DNA of 64,000 bases from Candidatus Thiodiazotropha sp. CDECU1 (GCF_963455295.1 NZ_OY734020.1:2542001-2606000), one strand, 5' to 3'; positions 17,986-29,386 are shown, counted from the first letter of the stretch. A program made the numbers and translations. Notes: generated from the letters alone by a model not told the origin.

Positions 17986-18980
17986 CGCTTCAACTGATAC
18001 TTTCGTACCGCCTTGTTGTGCTCCTCAAGGGTTGCGGAGAAATAGTGTCCGCCATCGCCGGTTGCGACGAAATAGAGCGATTTACCCGGTTGCGGATTCA
18101 ATGCCGCATGAATCGCTGCACCGCTCGGCATGGCAATGGGGGTCGGTGTCAATCCCTTGCGCAGATAGGTATTGTATGGGGTGTCGCGGGTAAGATCCCG
18201 CTTGCGGATATTACCATCATAGCGGTCACCCATACCGTAGATAACAGTGGGATCGGTCTGCAGCAACATGCCCCGTTCAAGACGCCTTACAAAGACCCCT
18301 GCTATCTGTCCTCGCTCCTCGGGTATGCCGGTCTCCCGTTCGATGATCGAGGCCAGGATAAGGGCTTCATAGGGATCCTTAAGGGGCAGTTCCTTTATCC
18401 TCTGTTGCCAATTCTGCTCCAATACCCTTTGCATACGCTTGTAGGCCCGCTTAAGGAATGCCACATCCGTAGTGCCACGCGGAAAGTGATAGGTATCGGG
18501 ATAGAAGCGCCCTTCCGGGTGCAGGTCACCCAGACCAAGATGTTGCATCACCTGGTCATTCGCTACATCCTTCAGGCTATGTTCCAGCACCGGGTCCTCT
18601 CTTACCGCGGCCATCATCTGTTTGAAAGTCCACCCCTCGATGATGGTGAGGGCATATTGGACAACCTGGGAGGAGCTGAGGATTGCAAGCAGTTTCGGTG
18701 GTGTGGTACCCACAGGCAGATGATATTCACCGGCCTTCAGCTTACTTGCCTGACCCTGCCAGCGGGCGACGAATCTCAGCAGGAGCGGTTTATCGAGCAA
18801 CCCTCGCTGTTGCAGATCCTGCGCCAGACTTCTGACCGTCATACCCGGCTGCAGCACATAGTTGACACCCTCATCGGGTATATTGAGGGATTTGTCGATA
18901 AACCCCACATATTCCATCCAACCCCAGGCCAGAAGGATACTGATGGTGAAAATCAGAATACCAAGTAAACGATTAAACAT
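17982..18980 (-). CDS. mltG: MltG endolytic murein transglycosylase
   Basis: Inner-membrane lytic transglycosylase that cuts nascent glycan strands near the membrane. The 332-residue protein has one N-terminal TM helix (about 5-24), a LysM-like segment with YVLQPGMTVRSLAQDLQ, and the YceG catalytic domain with the key glutamate in ASIIERETGIPEERG and the tail TPTPIAMPSGAAIHAALNP. It lies in the conserved pabC-mltG-tmk string. Confidence 0.95.
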   Translation of the reverse strand: MFNRLLGILIFTISILLAWGWMEYVGFIDKSLNIPDEGVNYVLQPGMTVRSLAQDLQQRGLLDKPLLLRFVARWQGQASKLKAGEYHLPVGTTPPKLLAILSSSQVVQYALTIIEGWTFKQMMAAVREDPVLEHSLKDVANDQVMQHLGLGDLHPEGRFYPDTYHFPRGTTDVAFLKRAYKRMQRVLEQNWQQRIKELPLKDPYEALILASIIERETGIPEERGQIAGVFVRRLERGMLLQTDPTVIYGMGDRYDGNIRKRDLTRDTPYNTYLRKGLTPTPIAMPSGAAIHAALNPQPGKSLYFVATGDGGHYFSATLEEHNKAVRKYQLKR

Positions 18981-19051
18981 GGCACCATTCTACTGGAAAA
19001 AATCGTGGGGTGAAGCTGGCCACCACTGTTACTTGAGGATCGAAACGGTAA

Positions 19052-19870
19052 TTACTGAGACGCAGTACAGGCCTCTTGCACACGTCGACTCAATTCACGG
19101 GGTACGGCATCCAGGTCATATTGTCGCTGCTCCAGCATCGCGACTGGACACAGCCCCATCACTGAATTGGTCATAAACAGGGCATCGGCATCGCGCAAGC
19201 TATCCCTGTCCAGATGGGTGATCAACAGCGGGATAGAGAGCTGTTGTGCGGTTTCAATCACCAGCTCCCTGACCACGCCTGCAATACCTGAATGGGTGAG
19301 ATCCGGGGTGTATATTGTATTCTTCTGTAAGAGAAAAAGGTTGGACTGAGTGCCACAAATCACCTGCTCCCTTTCATCCATCATCAGACATTCATCCAGG
19401 GAAGCCTCCTGACATTCGCTGCGTGCCAGGACCTGTTCCAGACGATTCAAATGTTTGTGCCCCGCCAGTTGCCTGTTGCGACCTATCCTGGTGCGGCAAA
19501 TCCCAAGACGAATACCGTCGCTGTACCATCTTTGTGGATAATCAGGCCAGGGATGAATAGTGATAAGGCGTCGTGGAGCACTGGGACTCGGGGAGGCGTA
19601 ACCCCTGCCGCCGCTGCCGCGGGTAAGTATGATCTTCAGGACCGCCTGATCATGCCCTGCACTGAGTGTGAGGGCCTCTTGTTCAAGCTGCTGTTTATCG
19701 CTAGGAGGGAGACCAAGAGCCATTTCGCCACGGGCAAGCCGGTCCATGTGGCGCTGCCATAGACAGGGTCGCCCCTGCATGACAGCCATTGTCTCGAACA
19801 AACCATCACCATATTGCAGGCCACGATCAGAGAGCGGTATCTGATCTTCAGGTTTGCCGTTAACTAGCAA
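19052..19870 (-). CDS. pabC: Aminodeoxychorismate lyase
   Basis: PLP enzyme converting 4-amino-4-deoxychorismate to p-aminobenzoate for folate synthesis, 272 residues. A fold-type IV start SDRGLQYGDGLFETM is followed by the Schiff-base lysine in GHKHLNRLEQVLA. C-terminal markers are EQVICGTQSNLFLL and a GIAGVVRELVIE loop. The only start in the right place is TTG at 19870, 13 nt after the fabF stop, preceded by AGAGGG. Gene order after fabF is the standard gammaproteobacterial one. Confidence 0.93.
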   Translation of the reverse strand: MLVNGKPEDQIPLSDRGLQYGDGLFETMAVMQGRPCLWQRHMDRLARGEMALGLPPSDKQQLEQEALTLSAGHDQAVLKIILTRGSGGRGYASPSPSAPRRLITIHPWPDYPQRWYSDGIRLGICRTRIGRNRQLAGHKHLNRLEQVLARSECQEASLDECLMMDEREQVICGTQSNLFLLQKNTIYTPDLTHSGIAGVVRELVIETAQQLSIPLLITHLDRDSLRDADALFMTNSVMGLCPVAMLEQRQYDLDAVPRELSRRVQEACTASQ

Positions 19871-19883
19871 TGAGCCCTCTTCC

Positions 19884-21125
19884 TCAGGTTACACGGCGAA
19901 AAGCCAGAGTACCATTGGTTCCGCCAAATCCAAATGAGTTGGAAATTACCACATCCAGCTTCATCTCTCTGGCTGTATTGGGTACATAATCCAGGTCGCA
20001 CTCTGGGTCCTGGTTTTCCAAATTGATGGTGGGAGGCACAACCTGGTTATGCAGTGCCAAGATGGTATATACAGCCTCTGCACCACCAGCCGCACCCAGC
20101 ATATGCCCAGTCATCGATTTAGTAGAGCTGACACAAAGCTTGTATGCATGATCGCCAAAGGCGCGTTTAACGGCCATCGTCTCCGCCACATCACCAGCCG
20201 GGGTGGATGTGCCATGGGCGTTGATATAATTGACCTCATCCAGATTGATGCCGCCATCCTGCAGTGCCAGCTGCATGCATTTGGCAGCGCCTGATCCATC
20301 TACTGAGGGTGCCGTCATGTGGTAGGCATCCGAGTTCATACCGATGCCAGCCAATTCCGCATAGATCCTCGCACCGCGTGCCTTGGCTTGTTCATACTCT
20401 TCCAGTACGACGACACCGGCGCCATCACTGAGAACGAACCCATCCCGGTCCTTGTCCCAGGGACGGCTGGCGCCCTGGGGATCATCGTTGCGACGCGAGA
20501 GCGCCCTTGCAGCGGCAAATCCACCCAGACCAACCGGTGAAGTGGCCATTTCCGCACCACCTGCGATCATGACATCGGTACGGCCATGCCGGATCATCAT
20601 CGCAGCCTCGGCAATACTGTGAGCGCCACTGCTGCAGGCGGAAACGATCGAGTAGTTCGGCCCCTTCAGCCCATACATGATGGAGAGGTTGCCAGAGACC
20701 ATATTGATGATGCTCGAGGGTACGAAAAAGGGTGAGATCTTACGTGGACCGCCATCCAGGTAGGCCTGATAACTGTTTTCAATACCGGTAATACCACCGA
20801 TTCCTGAACCAATCAGCACACCGATGCGATCCGCATTCTCCTCTGTCACCTCCAGCTCCGCATCCTTGATCGCCTGGATACCGGCTGCGATGCCGTAGTG
20901 GATAAACTTATCCATTTTCTTGGCTTCTTTCTTCGCGATATAGTCGGTTATCTCAAAGCCATAGATAGGGCCACCGAACTGGGTAGAAAATGATTCAACA
21001 TCAAAATGGGTGATGGGCTGGATGCCGCTGTTACCGGCCTGAATGTTCTCCCAGGATGTAGGAATATCCAGTCCGACAGGCGCTACCATACCTAAACCCG
21101 TTACGACAACCCTTCTTGCAGTCAT
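19884..21125 (-). CDS. fabF: Beta-ketoacyl-ACP synthase II
   Basis: Elongating condensing enzyme of type II fatty acid synthesis, 413 residues. The catalytic Cys164 is in [12 protein letters not shown], and the two active-site histidines are in [11 protein letters not shown] and [15 protein letters not shown]. It ends with the [14 protein letters not shown] glycine-rich block. It follows acpP, separated by about 107 nt holding a strong hairpin. Confidence 0.97.
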   Translation of the reverse strand: MTARRVVVTGLGMVAPVGLDIPTSWENIQAGNSGIQPITHFDVESFSTQFGGPIYGFEITDYIAKKEAKKMDKFIHYGIAAGIQAIKDAELEVTEENADRIGVLIGSGIGGITGIENSYQAYLDGGPRKISPFFVPSSIINMVSGNLSIMYGLKGPNYSIVSACSSGAHSIAEAAMMIRHGRTDVMIAGGAEMATSPVGLGGFAAARALSRRNDDPQGASRPWDKDRDGFVLSDGAGVVVLEEYEQAKARGARIYAELAGIGMNSDAYHMTAPSVDGSGAAKCMQLALQDGGINLDEVNYINAHGTSTPAGDVAETMAVKRAFGDHAYKLCVSSTKSMTGHMLGAAGGAEAVYTILALHNQVVPPTINLENQDPECDLDYVPNTAREMKLDVVISNSFGFGGTNGTLAFRRVT

Positions 21126-21167
21126 GTATGACTACCCCCAAAGTTCAGTGGTTTGCTGAAAAGCAAA

Positions 21168-21204
21168 AGGCCGTGCTCCTTCTACTGATAGAGCTTTACG
21201 GCCT
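21168..21204 (-). terminator. Hairpin between acpP and fabF, possible attenuator
   Basis: AGGCCGT-GCTC pairs with GAGC-TTT-ACGGCCT around a 12-nt loop, making a two-part stem. No long U-run follows on the minus strand, so it may be a partial terminator or a stability element that sets acpP expression above fabF. The effect is inferred. Confidence 0.5.
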
Positions 21205-21232
21205 ATGAAAATTGAAAATCTTGGCGTAAAGA

Positions 21233-21466
21233 TTAACTGTGTGCGTTGATGTAATCGACAGCAAGTTGCACAGTCGTGATCTTTTCAGCCTCTTCATCAG
21301 GAATCTCGGTTTCGAATTCCTCTTCGAGGGCCATAACCAATTCCACTGTGTCGAGAGAGTCAGCGCCAAGATCATCGACAAAAGAGGCTTCTAACGTTAC
21401 CTCTTCTTCCTTCACGCCTAGTTGTTCTACGACAATTTTACGAACTCGTTCTACGACATCGCTCAT
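21233..21466 (-). CDS. acpP: Acyl carrier protein
   Basis: The 77-residue acidic carrier protein of fatty acid synthesis. The ATG at 21466 gives [17 protein letters not shown], the standard ACP start; a longer in-frame extension is rejected. The phosphopantetheine-accepting serine is S37 in [10 protein letters not shown]. It lies between fabG and fabF, with a 198-nt gap upstream, long enough for its own promoter as in E. coli. Confidence 0.98.
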   Translation of the reverse strand: MSDVVERVRKIVVEQLGVKEEEVTLEASFVDDLGADSLDTVELVMALEEEFETEIPDEEAEKITTVQLAVDYINAHS

Positions 21467-21664
21467 GTTATTAATTTCCTCTGGATTATCCGTCGGCCTC
21501 GAAAAGGACCGATGCGGTATTGTAGTAACAAAAAACACTCGAGAAAAGTGCAATCCTCAGATAACATTTTTCATCAAATAAATAGTATAAATAATTCTAT
21601 TAAACAGATAGTTACAATTTATTTTTTATGTTCATTATGAGCATGCATCTCGAGATTTCACATA

Positions 21665-22408
21665 TCAATTCATGTACATGCCACCGTTAACATGGAGTGT
21701 TTCACCGGTAATATAACGTCCTGATTGCCCCGCCAGAAACAACACTGCGTTGGCTATATCCTCTGGTGCCCCCAGTCTCTGCAAAGGGATATTCTCTTCA
21801 AGGCTCTTGCGTTGCCCCTCGGGTAGCTCCTTCGTCATATCGGTTTCGATAAAACCCGGCGCCACGGAATTGACGGTAATGCCTCTTGATCCCACCTCTC
21901 TGGCTAGAGAGCGGCTAAAACCGTGAATTCCCGCCTTGGCGGCCGCATAATTGGTCTGACCGGCATTACCCATCGCACCCACCACGGATGAAATGTTGAT
22001 TATACGACCCTTCCGCGCCTTCATCATGCCACGTAATACGGCCTTACTGAGGCGAAATACAGAGCTTAGATTGGTGTTGATGATGCTTTCCCACTCCTCG
22101 TCCTTCATGCGCATGAGGAGATTGTCGCGGGTTATACCGGCATTGTTCACCAATATGGTGGGATTGCCGAAATCCTTTGCCATCGCCTCTATCAGTGCAT
22201 CGATAGAATTGGCTTCAGAGACATTCAGCACCATGCCGGATCCGTTATGACCCGCAGACTTTAGACGCTCAGTGATACCTTGCGCGCCAGCCTCAGAGGT
22301 CGCCGTTCCGATAACGGTGGCGCCCGCCGCTGCCAGGGTGTCTGCAATAGCGGCACCGATACCACGGCTGGCACCAGTCACCAGGGCTATCTCATTCTCC
22401 AGACTCAT
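21665..22408 (-). CDS. fabG: 3-oxoacyl-ACP reductase
   Basis: NADPH-dependent SDR reducing 3-oxoacyl-ACP, 247 residues. TGASRGIG at 11-18 binds the cofactor, NNAGITRDNLLMRM follows the central strand, and the catalytic Ser/Tyr/Lys lie in NISSVVGAMGNAGQTNYAAAKAG. The start at 22408 overlaps the fabD stop (ATGA). An upstream extension in the same frame is antisense-like filler and rejected. Confidence 0.97.
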   Translation of the reverse strand: MSLENEIALVTGASRGIGAAIADTLAAAGATVIGTATSEAGAQGITERLKSAGHNGSGMVLNVSEANSIDALIEAMAKDFGNPTILVNNAGITRDNLLMRMKDEEWESIINTNLSSVFRLSKAVLRGMMKARKGRIINISSVVGAMGNAGQTNYAAAKAGIHGFSRSLAREVGSRGITVNSVAPGFIETDMTKELPEGQRKSLEENIPLQRLGAPEDIANAVLFLAGQSGRYITGETLHVNGGMYMN

Positions 22409-23346
22409 TTCAATGTCTCCAGTGCTTGCATCAAGCTTTTTGTGTCGTACACAGGCAATCCGGCAAGACCGCGATCGATTCTTTTGGTCAATCCGGCAAG
22501 CACCTTTCCGGGTCCCGCCTCCAGTAGACTCGAAATGCCCGAGCTTGCCATCTTCTGTACCGTTTCCACCCATCGCACAGGGCTGTATAACTGAGCGGCA
22601 AGCTCTCCTCGAATCGTCTCCGCATCTGACGCCAACGCAACGTTGGCATTGTGGATAACAGGTATTGTGGGTGAATTGATGGAGATCTCATCAAGCAATT
22701 GTGCCAGGCGTTCTGCAGCAGGTTTCATCAAAGCGCAATGTGACGGCACACTCACTGGAAGCGGCAACGCACGTTTGGCACCGGCTTCCTTAGCCAGCAC
22801 ACATGCCCTATCCACTGCCTGCTTATGACCGGCAATGACCACCTGTCCGGGAGAATTGAAATTCACTGCTTCAATCACATCACCGGCTGCGGCTTCGACG
22901 CAGACCGACTTCACCTGATCATCATCGAGTCCGAGGATTGCCGCCATGCCACCGCTCCCTGCCGGTACAGCTTCCTGCATGAACCGGCCCCGCTCGGCCA
23001 CCAGATTCACTGCATCGGAAAATTCAATAACATTTGCACAAACCAAGGCTGTATATTCGCCAAGGCTGTGTCCTGCCATGAGTTGAGGCTTATCACCGCC
23101 CTGCTCCAACCAGACCCGCCAAACGGAGACACCAGCCGCCAGCATTGCCGGTTGTGTCTTCATGGTCTGGTTGAGTGCCTCTTCAGGGCCATTCTGAACC
23201 AGATCCCATAGATTGTAGCCCAATGCCTCAGTAGCCTCTGCAAATGTCTGATTGACGATTGGATGGGCTGCGGCCAGATCACTCAACATTCCGATGGATT
23301 GAGAGCCCTGCCCTGGAAATACGATACCGAATGATGAATTACTCAT
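22405..23346 (-). CDS. fabD: Malonyl-CoA:ACP transacylase
   Basis: Loads malonyl groups onto ACP. The 313-residue protein has FPGQGSQSIGM near the start, the nucleophile S94 in AGHSLGEYTALV, and the active-site His in VSVPSHCALMKPAA. It lies between fabH and fabG, with a 19-nt gap after fabH and a 4-nt overlap into fabG. Confidence 0.97.
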   Translation of the reverse strand: MSNSSFGIVFPGQGSQSIGMLSDLAAAHPIVNQTFAEATEALGYNLWDLVQNGPEEALNQTMKTQPAMLAAGVSVWRVWLEQGGDKPQLMAGHSLGEYTALVCANVIEFSDAVNLVAERGRFMQEAVPAGSGGMAAILGLDDDQVKSVCVEAAAGDVIEAVNFNSPGQVVIAGHKQAVDRACVLAKEAGAKRALPLPVSVPSHCALMKPAAERLAQLLDEISINSPTIPVIHNANVALASDAETIRGELAAQLYSPVRWVETVQKMASSGISSLLEAGPGKVLAGLTKRIDRGLAGLPVYDTKSLMQALETLK

Positions 23347-23365
23347 AGATCACACTATCTATTCA

Positions 23366-24334
23366 CTAGAATTTCGCTAACACCGAACCCCAGGTAAAAC
23401 CGCCGCCAAAGGCCTCCATGAGAATCGTCTCTCCGCGCTTGATGCGGCCATCTCTGACTGCAACATCCAATGCCAGGGGCACCGATGCCGCCGACGTGTT
23501 GCCATGCTCATCCACAGTTACAACCACGCGCTCCATCGGGGTCTGCAGCTTTTTCGCGGTGGCGTTGATGATCCTTATATTGGCCTGATGCGGAATCAGC
23601 CAGTCCACATCTGATTTCTGCATATTGTTTGCCGCCAATGTCTCATCGACAATCCGGCCCAAGGTGGTTACCGCGACCTTGAAGACCTCATTACCTCGCA
23701 TCTCCACATAGGCCGATCCCTGTTGCAGTTCTTTATAGCCGCGTGAGATCCCGGTTGGAACCCGTAACAGACTCTCATAGGCACCATCCGCATGCAGGTG
23801 GGTGGAGATGATACCCGGCTCGTCACTCGCTTCGATCACAACCGCACCCGCACCGTCACCAAACAGTACACAGGTATTTCGATCACTCCAGTCAAGGATG
23901 CGGGAAAAGGTTTCTGCACCTACTACCAGCGCCCGTTTTGCAGCACCCGCCTTGATAAAGTTATCAGCGACACCGAGCGCATAGACAAAGCCTGTACATA
24001 CCGCCTGGACATCAAATGCAGCCGGGCCTCTAATCCCCAGGCGCGCTTGCAATAGACAGGCCGTACTGGGAAACACCTGGTCGGCAGTCGTTGTGGCAAC
24101 AATAATCAGGTCGATGTCACTGGCTTCCAAACCTGACATTTCAATCGCATTGCGCGCAGCCTTTTCTGCCAGATCGCAGGTAAATTCATCATCAGCGGCG
24201 ATATGGCGCTTGCGTATACCTGTGCGATCGAATATCCACTGATCAGTGGTATCGACAATCTTTTCAAGGTCTTGGTTGGTGACGATATTTTCAGGTAGAT
24301 AACCACCAGTACCTGTGATACGCGAATAGATCAC
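23366..24334 (-). CDS. fabH: Beta-ketoacyl-ACP synthase III
   Basis: Condenses acetyl-CoA with malonyl-ACP to start fatty acid synthesis. The 322-residue protein has Cys113 in [12 protein letters not shown], His in [10 protein letters not shown] and Asn in [11 protein letters not shown], forming the Cys-His-Asn triad. The final [14 protein letters not shown] is typical. It overlaps plsX by 4 nt. Confidence 0.97.
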   Translation of the reverse strand: MIYSRITGTGGYLPENIVTNQDLEKIVDTTDQWIFDRTGIRKRHIAADDEFTCDLAEKAARNAIEMSGLEASDIDLIIVATTTADQVFPSTACLLQARLGIRGPAAFDVQAVCTGFVYALGVADNFIKAGAAKRALVVGAETFSRILDWSDRNTCVLFGDGAGAVVIEASDEPGIISTHLHADGAYESLLRVPTGISRGYKELQQGSAYVEMRGNEVFKVAVTTLGRIVDETLAANNMQKSDVDWLIPHQANIRIINATAKKLQTPMERVVVTVDEHGNTSAASVPLALDVAVRDGRIKRGETILMEAFGGGFTWGSVLAKF

Positions 24335-25353
24335 GCGATTTCCCTTTTTTCCAGATGAGTTTTAACCTGCTCAGCTATGCGGCGCGGGACATCACTTGAG
24401 ACCTCTTTGCGTGCAATGCTGATCGCATTCATAAAGGCAAGTTTGTCAGCACTGCCATGGCTCTTGATTACTATTCCGCGCAGACCTAACAGGCTTGCGC
24501 CGTTATAACGCCGATGGTCGATGCGCTTGCGAAATGCTCTCAACACAGGAAGAGCAATCAGGCCGGCCAGCCTGGTTAAAAGATTCTTCTTGAATTCAAG
24601 CGTCATAAAGTGACGGATCATCTTCGCCACCCCTTCGCTGCTCTTGAGCGCGATATTGCCCACAAAACCATCAGCGACTATCACATCAGTACCACCCTGA
24701 TAGATATCATCACCTTCCACATAGCCGACGTAATTAAGGGAGCTTTGCAGCAATAGTTCATGTGCTCCTTTGACCTGTTCGTTACCTTTGATCTCCTCCT
24801 GTCCTATATTCAGCAAGCCGATTTTTGGATGACTGATATCCGTCACTGCCGCCACAGTTTCACTACCCATGACTGCGAACTGAACCAGGTGCTCGGCACT
24901 GCAATCAACATTTGCGCCAAGATCCAGCATAAAGGTCTGCCCGGAGACGGACGGCAGGGCGGTGATGATTGCAGGTCGATCTATATTCGGCAGCATCTTC
25001 AACACAAAGCGGGATGTAGCCATGAGTGCCCCTGTATTACCGGCACTGACGCAAGCATCCGCCTCACCACTCTTGACCAGGTCGATTGCCACACGCATAG
25101 ATGAGTCTTTTTTATTTCGCAGTGCCTTGGATGGCAGTTCATCCATCGCAACCGTTTCGGAAGCATGCTTGATCTGCAGCCGCTCACCGAATGGATGCGG
25201 CCCCAATTTCTTTTTCAGGATGGTTTCGTCACCGACCAGAATAAGAGCAGTCTCCCGGTCACGCCGGAGATACTCTCTGGCAGCCGGAATCACTACATCC
25301 GTGCCAATATCCCCCCCCATGGCATCCAATGAGATTGTTACTGGCTTATTCAT
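24331..25353 (-). CDS. plsX: Phosphate acyltransferase PlsX
   Basis: Makes acyl-phosphate from acyl-ACP for phospholipid synthesis. The 340-residue protein starts [19 protein letters not shown] and contains [19 protein letters not shown] and [19 protein letters not shown], all family hallmarks. The gap to rpmF upstream is about 208 nt and contains a hairpin; plsX and fabH overlap by 4 nt. Confidence 0.97.
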   Translation of the reverse strand: MNKPVTISLDAMGGDIGTDVVIPAAREYLRRDRETALILVGDETILKKKLGPHPFGERLQIKHASETVAMDELPSKALRNKKDSSMRVAIDLVKSGEADACVSAGNTGALMATSRFVLKMLPNIDRPAIITALPSVSGQTFMLDLGANVDCSAEHLVQFAVMGSETVAAVTDISHPKIGLLNIGQEEIKGNEQVKGAHELLLQSSLNYVGYVEGDDIYQGGTDVIVADGFVGNIALKSSEGVAKMIRHFMTLEFKKNLLTRLAGLIALPVLRAFRKRIDHRRYNGASLLGLRGIVIKSHGSADKLAFMNAISIARKEVSSDVPRRIAEQVKTHLEKREIA

Positions 25354-25502
25354 GTGTTAACGATTGACCTATCCACGGAAACTCGTTTGATCGGTTATCT
25401 TTTTTCAAGTTTTGAACAGGATCGGCCGGCGCCCATGGACACTACCGAAATACCCCTATCTCAAGAGACCTGCCAGTCAATAATTCTGCCTATCAATTAA
25501 AC

Positions 25503-25532
25503 AACCCAACAAGGGATATCCCTTGATGGGTT
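25503..25532 (-). terminator. Hairpin between rpmF and plsX
   Basis: AACCCA-A-CAAGGG pairs with CCCTTG-A-TGGGTT across ATAT, one A-A mismatch. It lies 30 nt after the rpmF stop. No U-run follows, so partial termination or RNA processing is more likely than a full stop. Confidence 0.5.
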
Positions 25533-25561
25533 GCAGATAACAAATAGCGAGAATCGGGAGA

Positions 25562-25741
25562 TTACTCGCCCTTGGTGTTGACTACTTTACGGCCCTTGTA
25601 GAAACCGTCCGCAGTGACATGATGGCGTAGATGGGTTTCACCCGAAGTGGAATCGATTGAAAGCGTTTCACCTTTCAGCGAATCATGAGAACGACGCATG
25701 CCACGTCTTGAGGGTGTCTTTCTACTTTTTTGAACAGCCAT
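25562..25741 (-). CDS. rpmF: Ribosomal protein L32
   Basis: The 59-residue large-subunit protein bL32 is read on the minus strand from ATG at 25741. It begins [20 protein letters not shown], has the family middle [18 protein letters not shown], and ends NTKGE. It lies between the DUF177 protein and plsX, the conserved position. Confidence 0.97.
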   Translation of the reverse strand: MAVQKSRKTPSRRGMRRSHDSLKGETLSIDSTSGETHLRHHVTADGFYKGRKVVNTKGE

Positions 25742-25778
25742 GGCTGATCTCCCGAATATTCTTTAACTGTTAACCAAT

Positions 25779-26306
25779 TTAATCTTTGTCCCGTTTTAGT
25801 TCGGTCAGAGCCGAAAACGGATTTACTCGCTCTTGCTTACTACTATCTATCGTCGCTTCTTCTGCTACTCCCGACACCGGCGCCATACAGGCCCCAGGAT
25901 CATGCATGGCCACTTGTGGCAGGACCAGAAGCAGTTCATCTTCAAGCAAATCCCTGAATGCCACCTGATCATCCTCAACCAAACAAGGGTCCAGCTTTTC
26001 AGGCAGCATCTCAGCCTCATCCAAACCTTGAACGAATACCACGGACAGGTGGGTATCGATCGGTAGATTCACCTCTTCCAGACACCGCTGGCATTGCAGG
26101 GCCAATTCCGCCTTGATCCATCCGCTGAGTACTGCCCGCCGCTCCTGGTCACGACCAAAGGTCAATTTGAAACTGACGTTCCCCACAGGTTCCAGCAAGC
26201 ATGCGCTCAGCCTCGAAAAGGCCTCCAATGGCAGCTCTCCGCCGATCTCTTTGCCAAGATCGGCGAAACGCCACGGATCTAACCGATCAGGAAAGCGCTT
26301 CGACAT
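25779..26306 (-). CDS. YceD/DUF177 family protein
   Basis: A 175-residue protein of the YceD (DUF177) family encoded upstream of rpmF in most bacteria and linked to 23S rRNA accumulation in plants and bacteria. The characteristic LALQCQRCLEEVNLPI (CxxC) lies near residue 73, followed by the acidic stretch around LDPCLVEDDQVAFRDLLEDELLLVLP. It is 37 nt upstream of rpmF. In many relatives maf lies directly upstream; here the oadGAB genes separate them. Confidence 0.92.
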   Translation of the reverse strand: MSKRFPDRLDPWRFADLGKEIGGELPLEAFSRLSACLLEPVGNVSFKLTFGRDQERRAVLSGWIKAELALQCQRCLEEVNLPIDTHLSVVFVQGLDEAEMLPEKLDPCLVEDDQVAFRDLLEDELLLVLPQVAMHDPGACMAPVSGVAEEATIDSSKQERVNPFSALTELKRDKD

Positions 26307-26331
26307 AAGCGGGCAATAATATTATGAGTAT

Positions 26332-26360
26332 GGCGCCCATGTCAAAATGACATGGGCGCC
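26332..26360 (-). terminator. Strong hairpin after oadB
   Basis: A perfect 13-bp stem (GGCGCCCATGTCA with TGACATGGGCGCC) and an AAA loop lie 5 nt after the oadB stop and before the DUF177 gene. It probably ends the oadGAB transcript, though the downstream strand is A/U-mixed rather than a clean U-run. Confidence 0.7.
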
Positions 26361-26365
26361 GGGGA

Positions 26366-27505
26366 TCAGGGGCCGACCAGGGCCAACAGGATACCGGCGG
26401 CCACCGCGGAGCCGATGACACCCGCCACATTCGGTCCCATTGCGTGCATGAGGAGAAAATTATGGTGGTTGGTCTCCAACCCGACCTTGTTGACGACACG
26501 GGCCGCCATCGGTACCGCCGAGACGCCCGCGGCACCGATCAGGGGATTCACTTTTCCCCCTGTCACCCGGTACATGATCTTACCCATGATGACACCGGTC
26601 GCCGTACCGATACAGAAGGCAAAGGCCCCAAGTGCCAAAATACCTAAGGTTTCGACGGTAAGGAATTTATCTGCCGAGAGTTTTGACCCCACGGCCAGAC
26701 CCAGAAAGATGGTCACGATATTGATGATCTCGTTCTGAGAGGCATGGCTCAATCGTTCCACAACACCGCACTCCCTGAGCAGATTGCCGAATGTCAGCAT
26801 ACCGATCAGTGGTGCCGCTGACGGGAGGAAGACTGCGCACAGGAATAACACCGCAAAGGGGAAAAGAACCTTCTCCAACTTGGTGACGTGGCGTAACTGC
26901 TGCATTTCCACGTTGCGCTCTTTTTCGGTGGTCAGCAGGCGCATGATGGGTGGCTGGATGATCGGCACCAAGGCCATGTAGGAATAGGCCGCAACTGCAA
27001 TTGCCCCCAACAGATCGGGTGCGAGTCTGGAGGCGAGAAAGATTGCTGTCGGCCCATCCGCACCGCCTATGATTGCGATAGCGGAGGCATCGGCCAGTGT
27101 GAATTCAAAACCTGGCAGGAAATTCAACGCCAAGGCCCCCAAGAGGGTGACGAAGATGCCGAATTGAGCGGCGGCACCGAGCAACAGCGTCCACGGCATC
27201 GCGATCAGGGCGCCGAAATCAGTCAATGCACCAACCCCCATGAAGATCAGCAGCGGAAAGATACCGGTTTCTATACCTACAGTGTAGATATAACCCAGTA
27301 TCCCCTCGGGACCACTGATCCCAGCAAGTGGGATATTACTCAAGATAGCGCCAAATCCGATCGGTACCAGCAGCAGTGGTTCGAACCTTTTTACCACCGC
27401 CAGATAGATCAATATACCGCCAACGCCCATCATCAGCGCCTGGCCCCACTCCATATTGGCCAGTCCCGTTGACTGCCAAAGTGGTTGTAGTCCTATCTCG
27501 ACCAT
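26366..27505 (-). CDS. oadB: Sodium-pumping decarboxylase beta subunit
   Basis: Membrane subunit coupling decarboxylation of carboxybiotin to Na+ export. The 379-residue protein has about nine hydrophobic segments and family motifs: [11 protein letters not shown] and [13 protein letters not shown] in the first half, [24 protein letters not shown] around the functional aspartate, and [18 protein letters not shown] plus [15 protein letters not shown] near the end. It begins directly after the oadA stop, so it is in one unit with oadG and oadA. Confidence 0.95.
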   Translation of the reverse strand: MVEIGLQPLWQSTGLANMEWGQALMMGVGGILIYLAVVKRFEPLLLVPIGFGAILSNIPLAGISGPEGILGYIYTVGIETGIFPLLIFMGVGALTDFGALIAMPWTLLLGAAAQFGIFVTLLGALALNFLPGFEFTLADASAIAIIGGADGPTAIFLASRLAPDLLGAIAVAAYSYMALVPIIQPPIMRLLTTEKERNVEMQQLRHVTKLEKVLFPFAVLFLCAVFLPSAAPLIGMLTFGNLLRECGVVERLSHASQNEIINIVTIFLGLAVGSKLSADKFLTVETLGILALGAFAFCIGTATGVIMGKIMYRVTGGKVNPLIGAAGVSAVPMAARVVNKVGLETNHHNFLLMHAMGPNVAGVIGSAVAAGILLALVGP

Positions 27506-27506
27506 G

Positions 27507-29315
27507 TCAGGAGAGACTCAACAGAGGTGATCCGACCTGCACGGTATCACCCTCTTTGACCAATATCTGGGCGACTGTGCCCGCGGAGCTTGCACGCACT
27601 TCCGTCTCCATTTTCATCGCCTCGAGAACCATCACCACATCCCCGGCGGCGACTGCGTCTCCCACGGCAACCTTGATGGCATGGATGTTACCGGACAGGG
27701 GTGCATTGATGGCTTGTCCCCCTGCGCTGCTGGCGGCAACCGGGGCAGCGCTCTGTACCGCTGCGGGAGCAGCTGCCTGGACAACCTCAGACACAGCACC
27801 GCTGGGAGTGACCTTCACATTGTAGGCAACCCCGTTGACCTCGACCTGATAGGACTCTGGTCCACCTTTCGCAGCAGTGGCCGCAGGGCTAGCAGGTGCC
27901 TGAGCAGGTGCGGCGGGTTCAGCGCCCGGCGGTGGTTCGAATGCATCCGGATTATCGCGGTTCTTGAGGAATCTCAGTCCCACTTGAGGGAAAAGCGCGT
28001 AGATAAGCACATCATCCACTTCGGCGTCAGCCACCCTGATCCCATGCTCTTCAGCCAGTCCATGAAACTCGGCGGTGAGCTTGTCCATCTCATCATCCAG
28101 CAGATCGGCCGGACGACAGGTAATCGGCTCTGCCCCGTCGAGAACCTTCATCTGAAGCTCGCTGTTCACCGGGGCCGGGGTGGCGCCATACTCACCTTTC
28201 AGTACCCCTTCCGTCTCTTTGGTGATGCTCTTGTAACGTTCACCCGTCAGCACATTGATGACAGCCTGGGATCCGACGATCTGCGAGGTCGGCGTCACCA
28301 GGGGTATGTAGCCCAAGTCCTTGCGCACCTGGGGAATCTCTTCGAGTACCTGGTCCAACTTATCGCTGGCATTCTGTTCCCGAAGCTGATTTTCCATGTT
28401 GGTCAGCATGCCGCCGGGCACCTGTGCCACCAGAATGCGGGAGTCGACACCCTTGAGGGAACCTTCGAACTTGGCATACTTTTTACGCACCTCCCTGAAA
28501 TAGGCGGCAATCTCCTGCAACAGATTCAGATCCAGCCCGGTATCGCGATCGGTTTCCTGCAGGATGGCCACCACAGACTCCGTGGCCGAGTGACCATAGG
28601 TCATACTCATGGACGAGATGGAGGTGTCGATCATATCGATACCGGCTTCAGCCACCTTGATATTGGTTGCGGTGCTCATACCGGTTGTGGCATGGCTCTG
28701 CATGGTGATCGGTATTGAAACGGCTTCCTTGAGACGGGTCACCAACTCAAAGCCGATATAGGGATTCAACAGCCCTGCCATATCCTTGATACAGATCGAG
28801 TGGCAGCCCATCTCTTCCAGACGTTTCCCCATATCCACCCAATACTCCATATTGTGTACGGGGCTCACCGTATAGGACATGGTTCCCTGGGCGTGCTTGT
28901 CGACCTTGAGCGTGGCCTTGATGGCCGTTTCCAGATTGCGCAGATCATTCATGGCGTCAAATATACGAAACACATCCACACCGTTGGTGGCTGCCCGCTC
29001 TACGAATTTATCAACCACATCGTCTGCATAGTGTCTGTAGCCGAGGATATTTTGTCCCCGGAAAAGCATCTGCATGGGTGTTTTGGGCATAGCCGCCTTG
29101 AGCGTCCGGATACGCTCCCAGGGATCTTCCCCGAGATATCGGATACAGGCATCAAAGGTTGCCCCACCCCAGGTCTCCAAAGACCAATAGCCGACGTTAT
29201 CCAACTTTTCGGCAATCGGCAGCATATCCTCGATACGCATTCGGGTTGCAAACAGGGACTGAGGTGCATCACGTAGCACGACATCAGTAATTCCAAGTGG
29301 TTTTTTTTCGCTCAT
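27507..29315 (-). CDS. oadA: Oxaloacetate decarboxylase alpha subunit, biotin-containing
   Basis: Carboxyltransferase that moves the carboxyl group of oxaloacetate to biotin. The 602-residue protein has a DRE-TIM carboxyltransferase domain (1 to about 290; [50 protein letters not shown]) and a central conserved domain to about 460. An Ala/Pro linker (470-530) leads to a biotinyl domain with Lys568 in EAMKMETEV. The linker and biotin domain are proline/alanine rich as usual. The reaction could run as a Na+ pump or, in an autotroph, in C4 metabolism; direction cannot be read from sequence. Confidence 0.95.
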   Translation of the reverse strand: MSEKKPLGITDVVLRDAPQSLFATRMRIEDMLPIAEKLDNVGYWSLETWGGATFDACIRYLGEDPWERIRTLKAAMPKTPMQMLFRGQNILGYRHYADDVVDKFVERAATNGVDVFRIFDAMNDLRNLETAIKATLKVDKHAQGTMSYTVSPVHNMEYWVDMGKRLEEMGCHSICIKDMAGLLNPYIGFELVTRLKEAVSIPITMQSHATTGMSTATNIKVAEAGIDMIDTSISSMSMTYGHSATESVVAILQETDRDTGLDLNLLQEIAAYFREVRKKYAKFEGSLKGVDSRILVAQVPGGMLTNMENQLREQNASDKLDQVLEEIPQVRKDLGYIPLVTPTSQIVGSQAVINVLTGERYKSITKETEGVLKGEYGATPAPVNSELQMKVLDGAEPITCRPADLLDDEMDKLTAEFHGLAEEHGIRVADAEVDDVLIYALFPQVGLRFLKNRDNPDAFEPPPGAEPAAPAQAPASPAATAAKGGPESYQVEVNGVAYNVKVTPSGAVSEVVQAAAPAAVQSAAPVAASSAGGQAINAPLSGNIHAIKVAVGDAVAAGDVVMVLEAMKMETEVRASSAGTVAQILVKEGDTVQVGSPLLSLS

Positions 29316-29386
29316 AAACTAGCCGCCGTTGATTGGTAAACAGCCATAGAAGTTGTTAATTTTAAAAAAAGGGAACTTTACCAGAT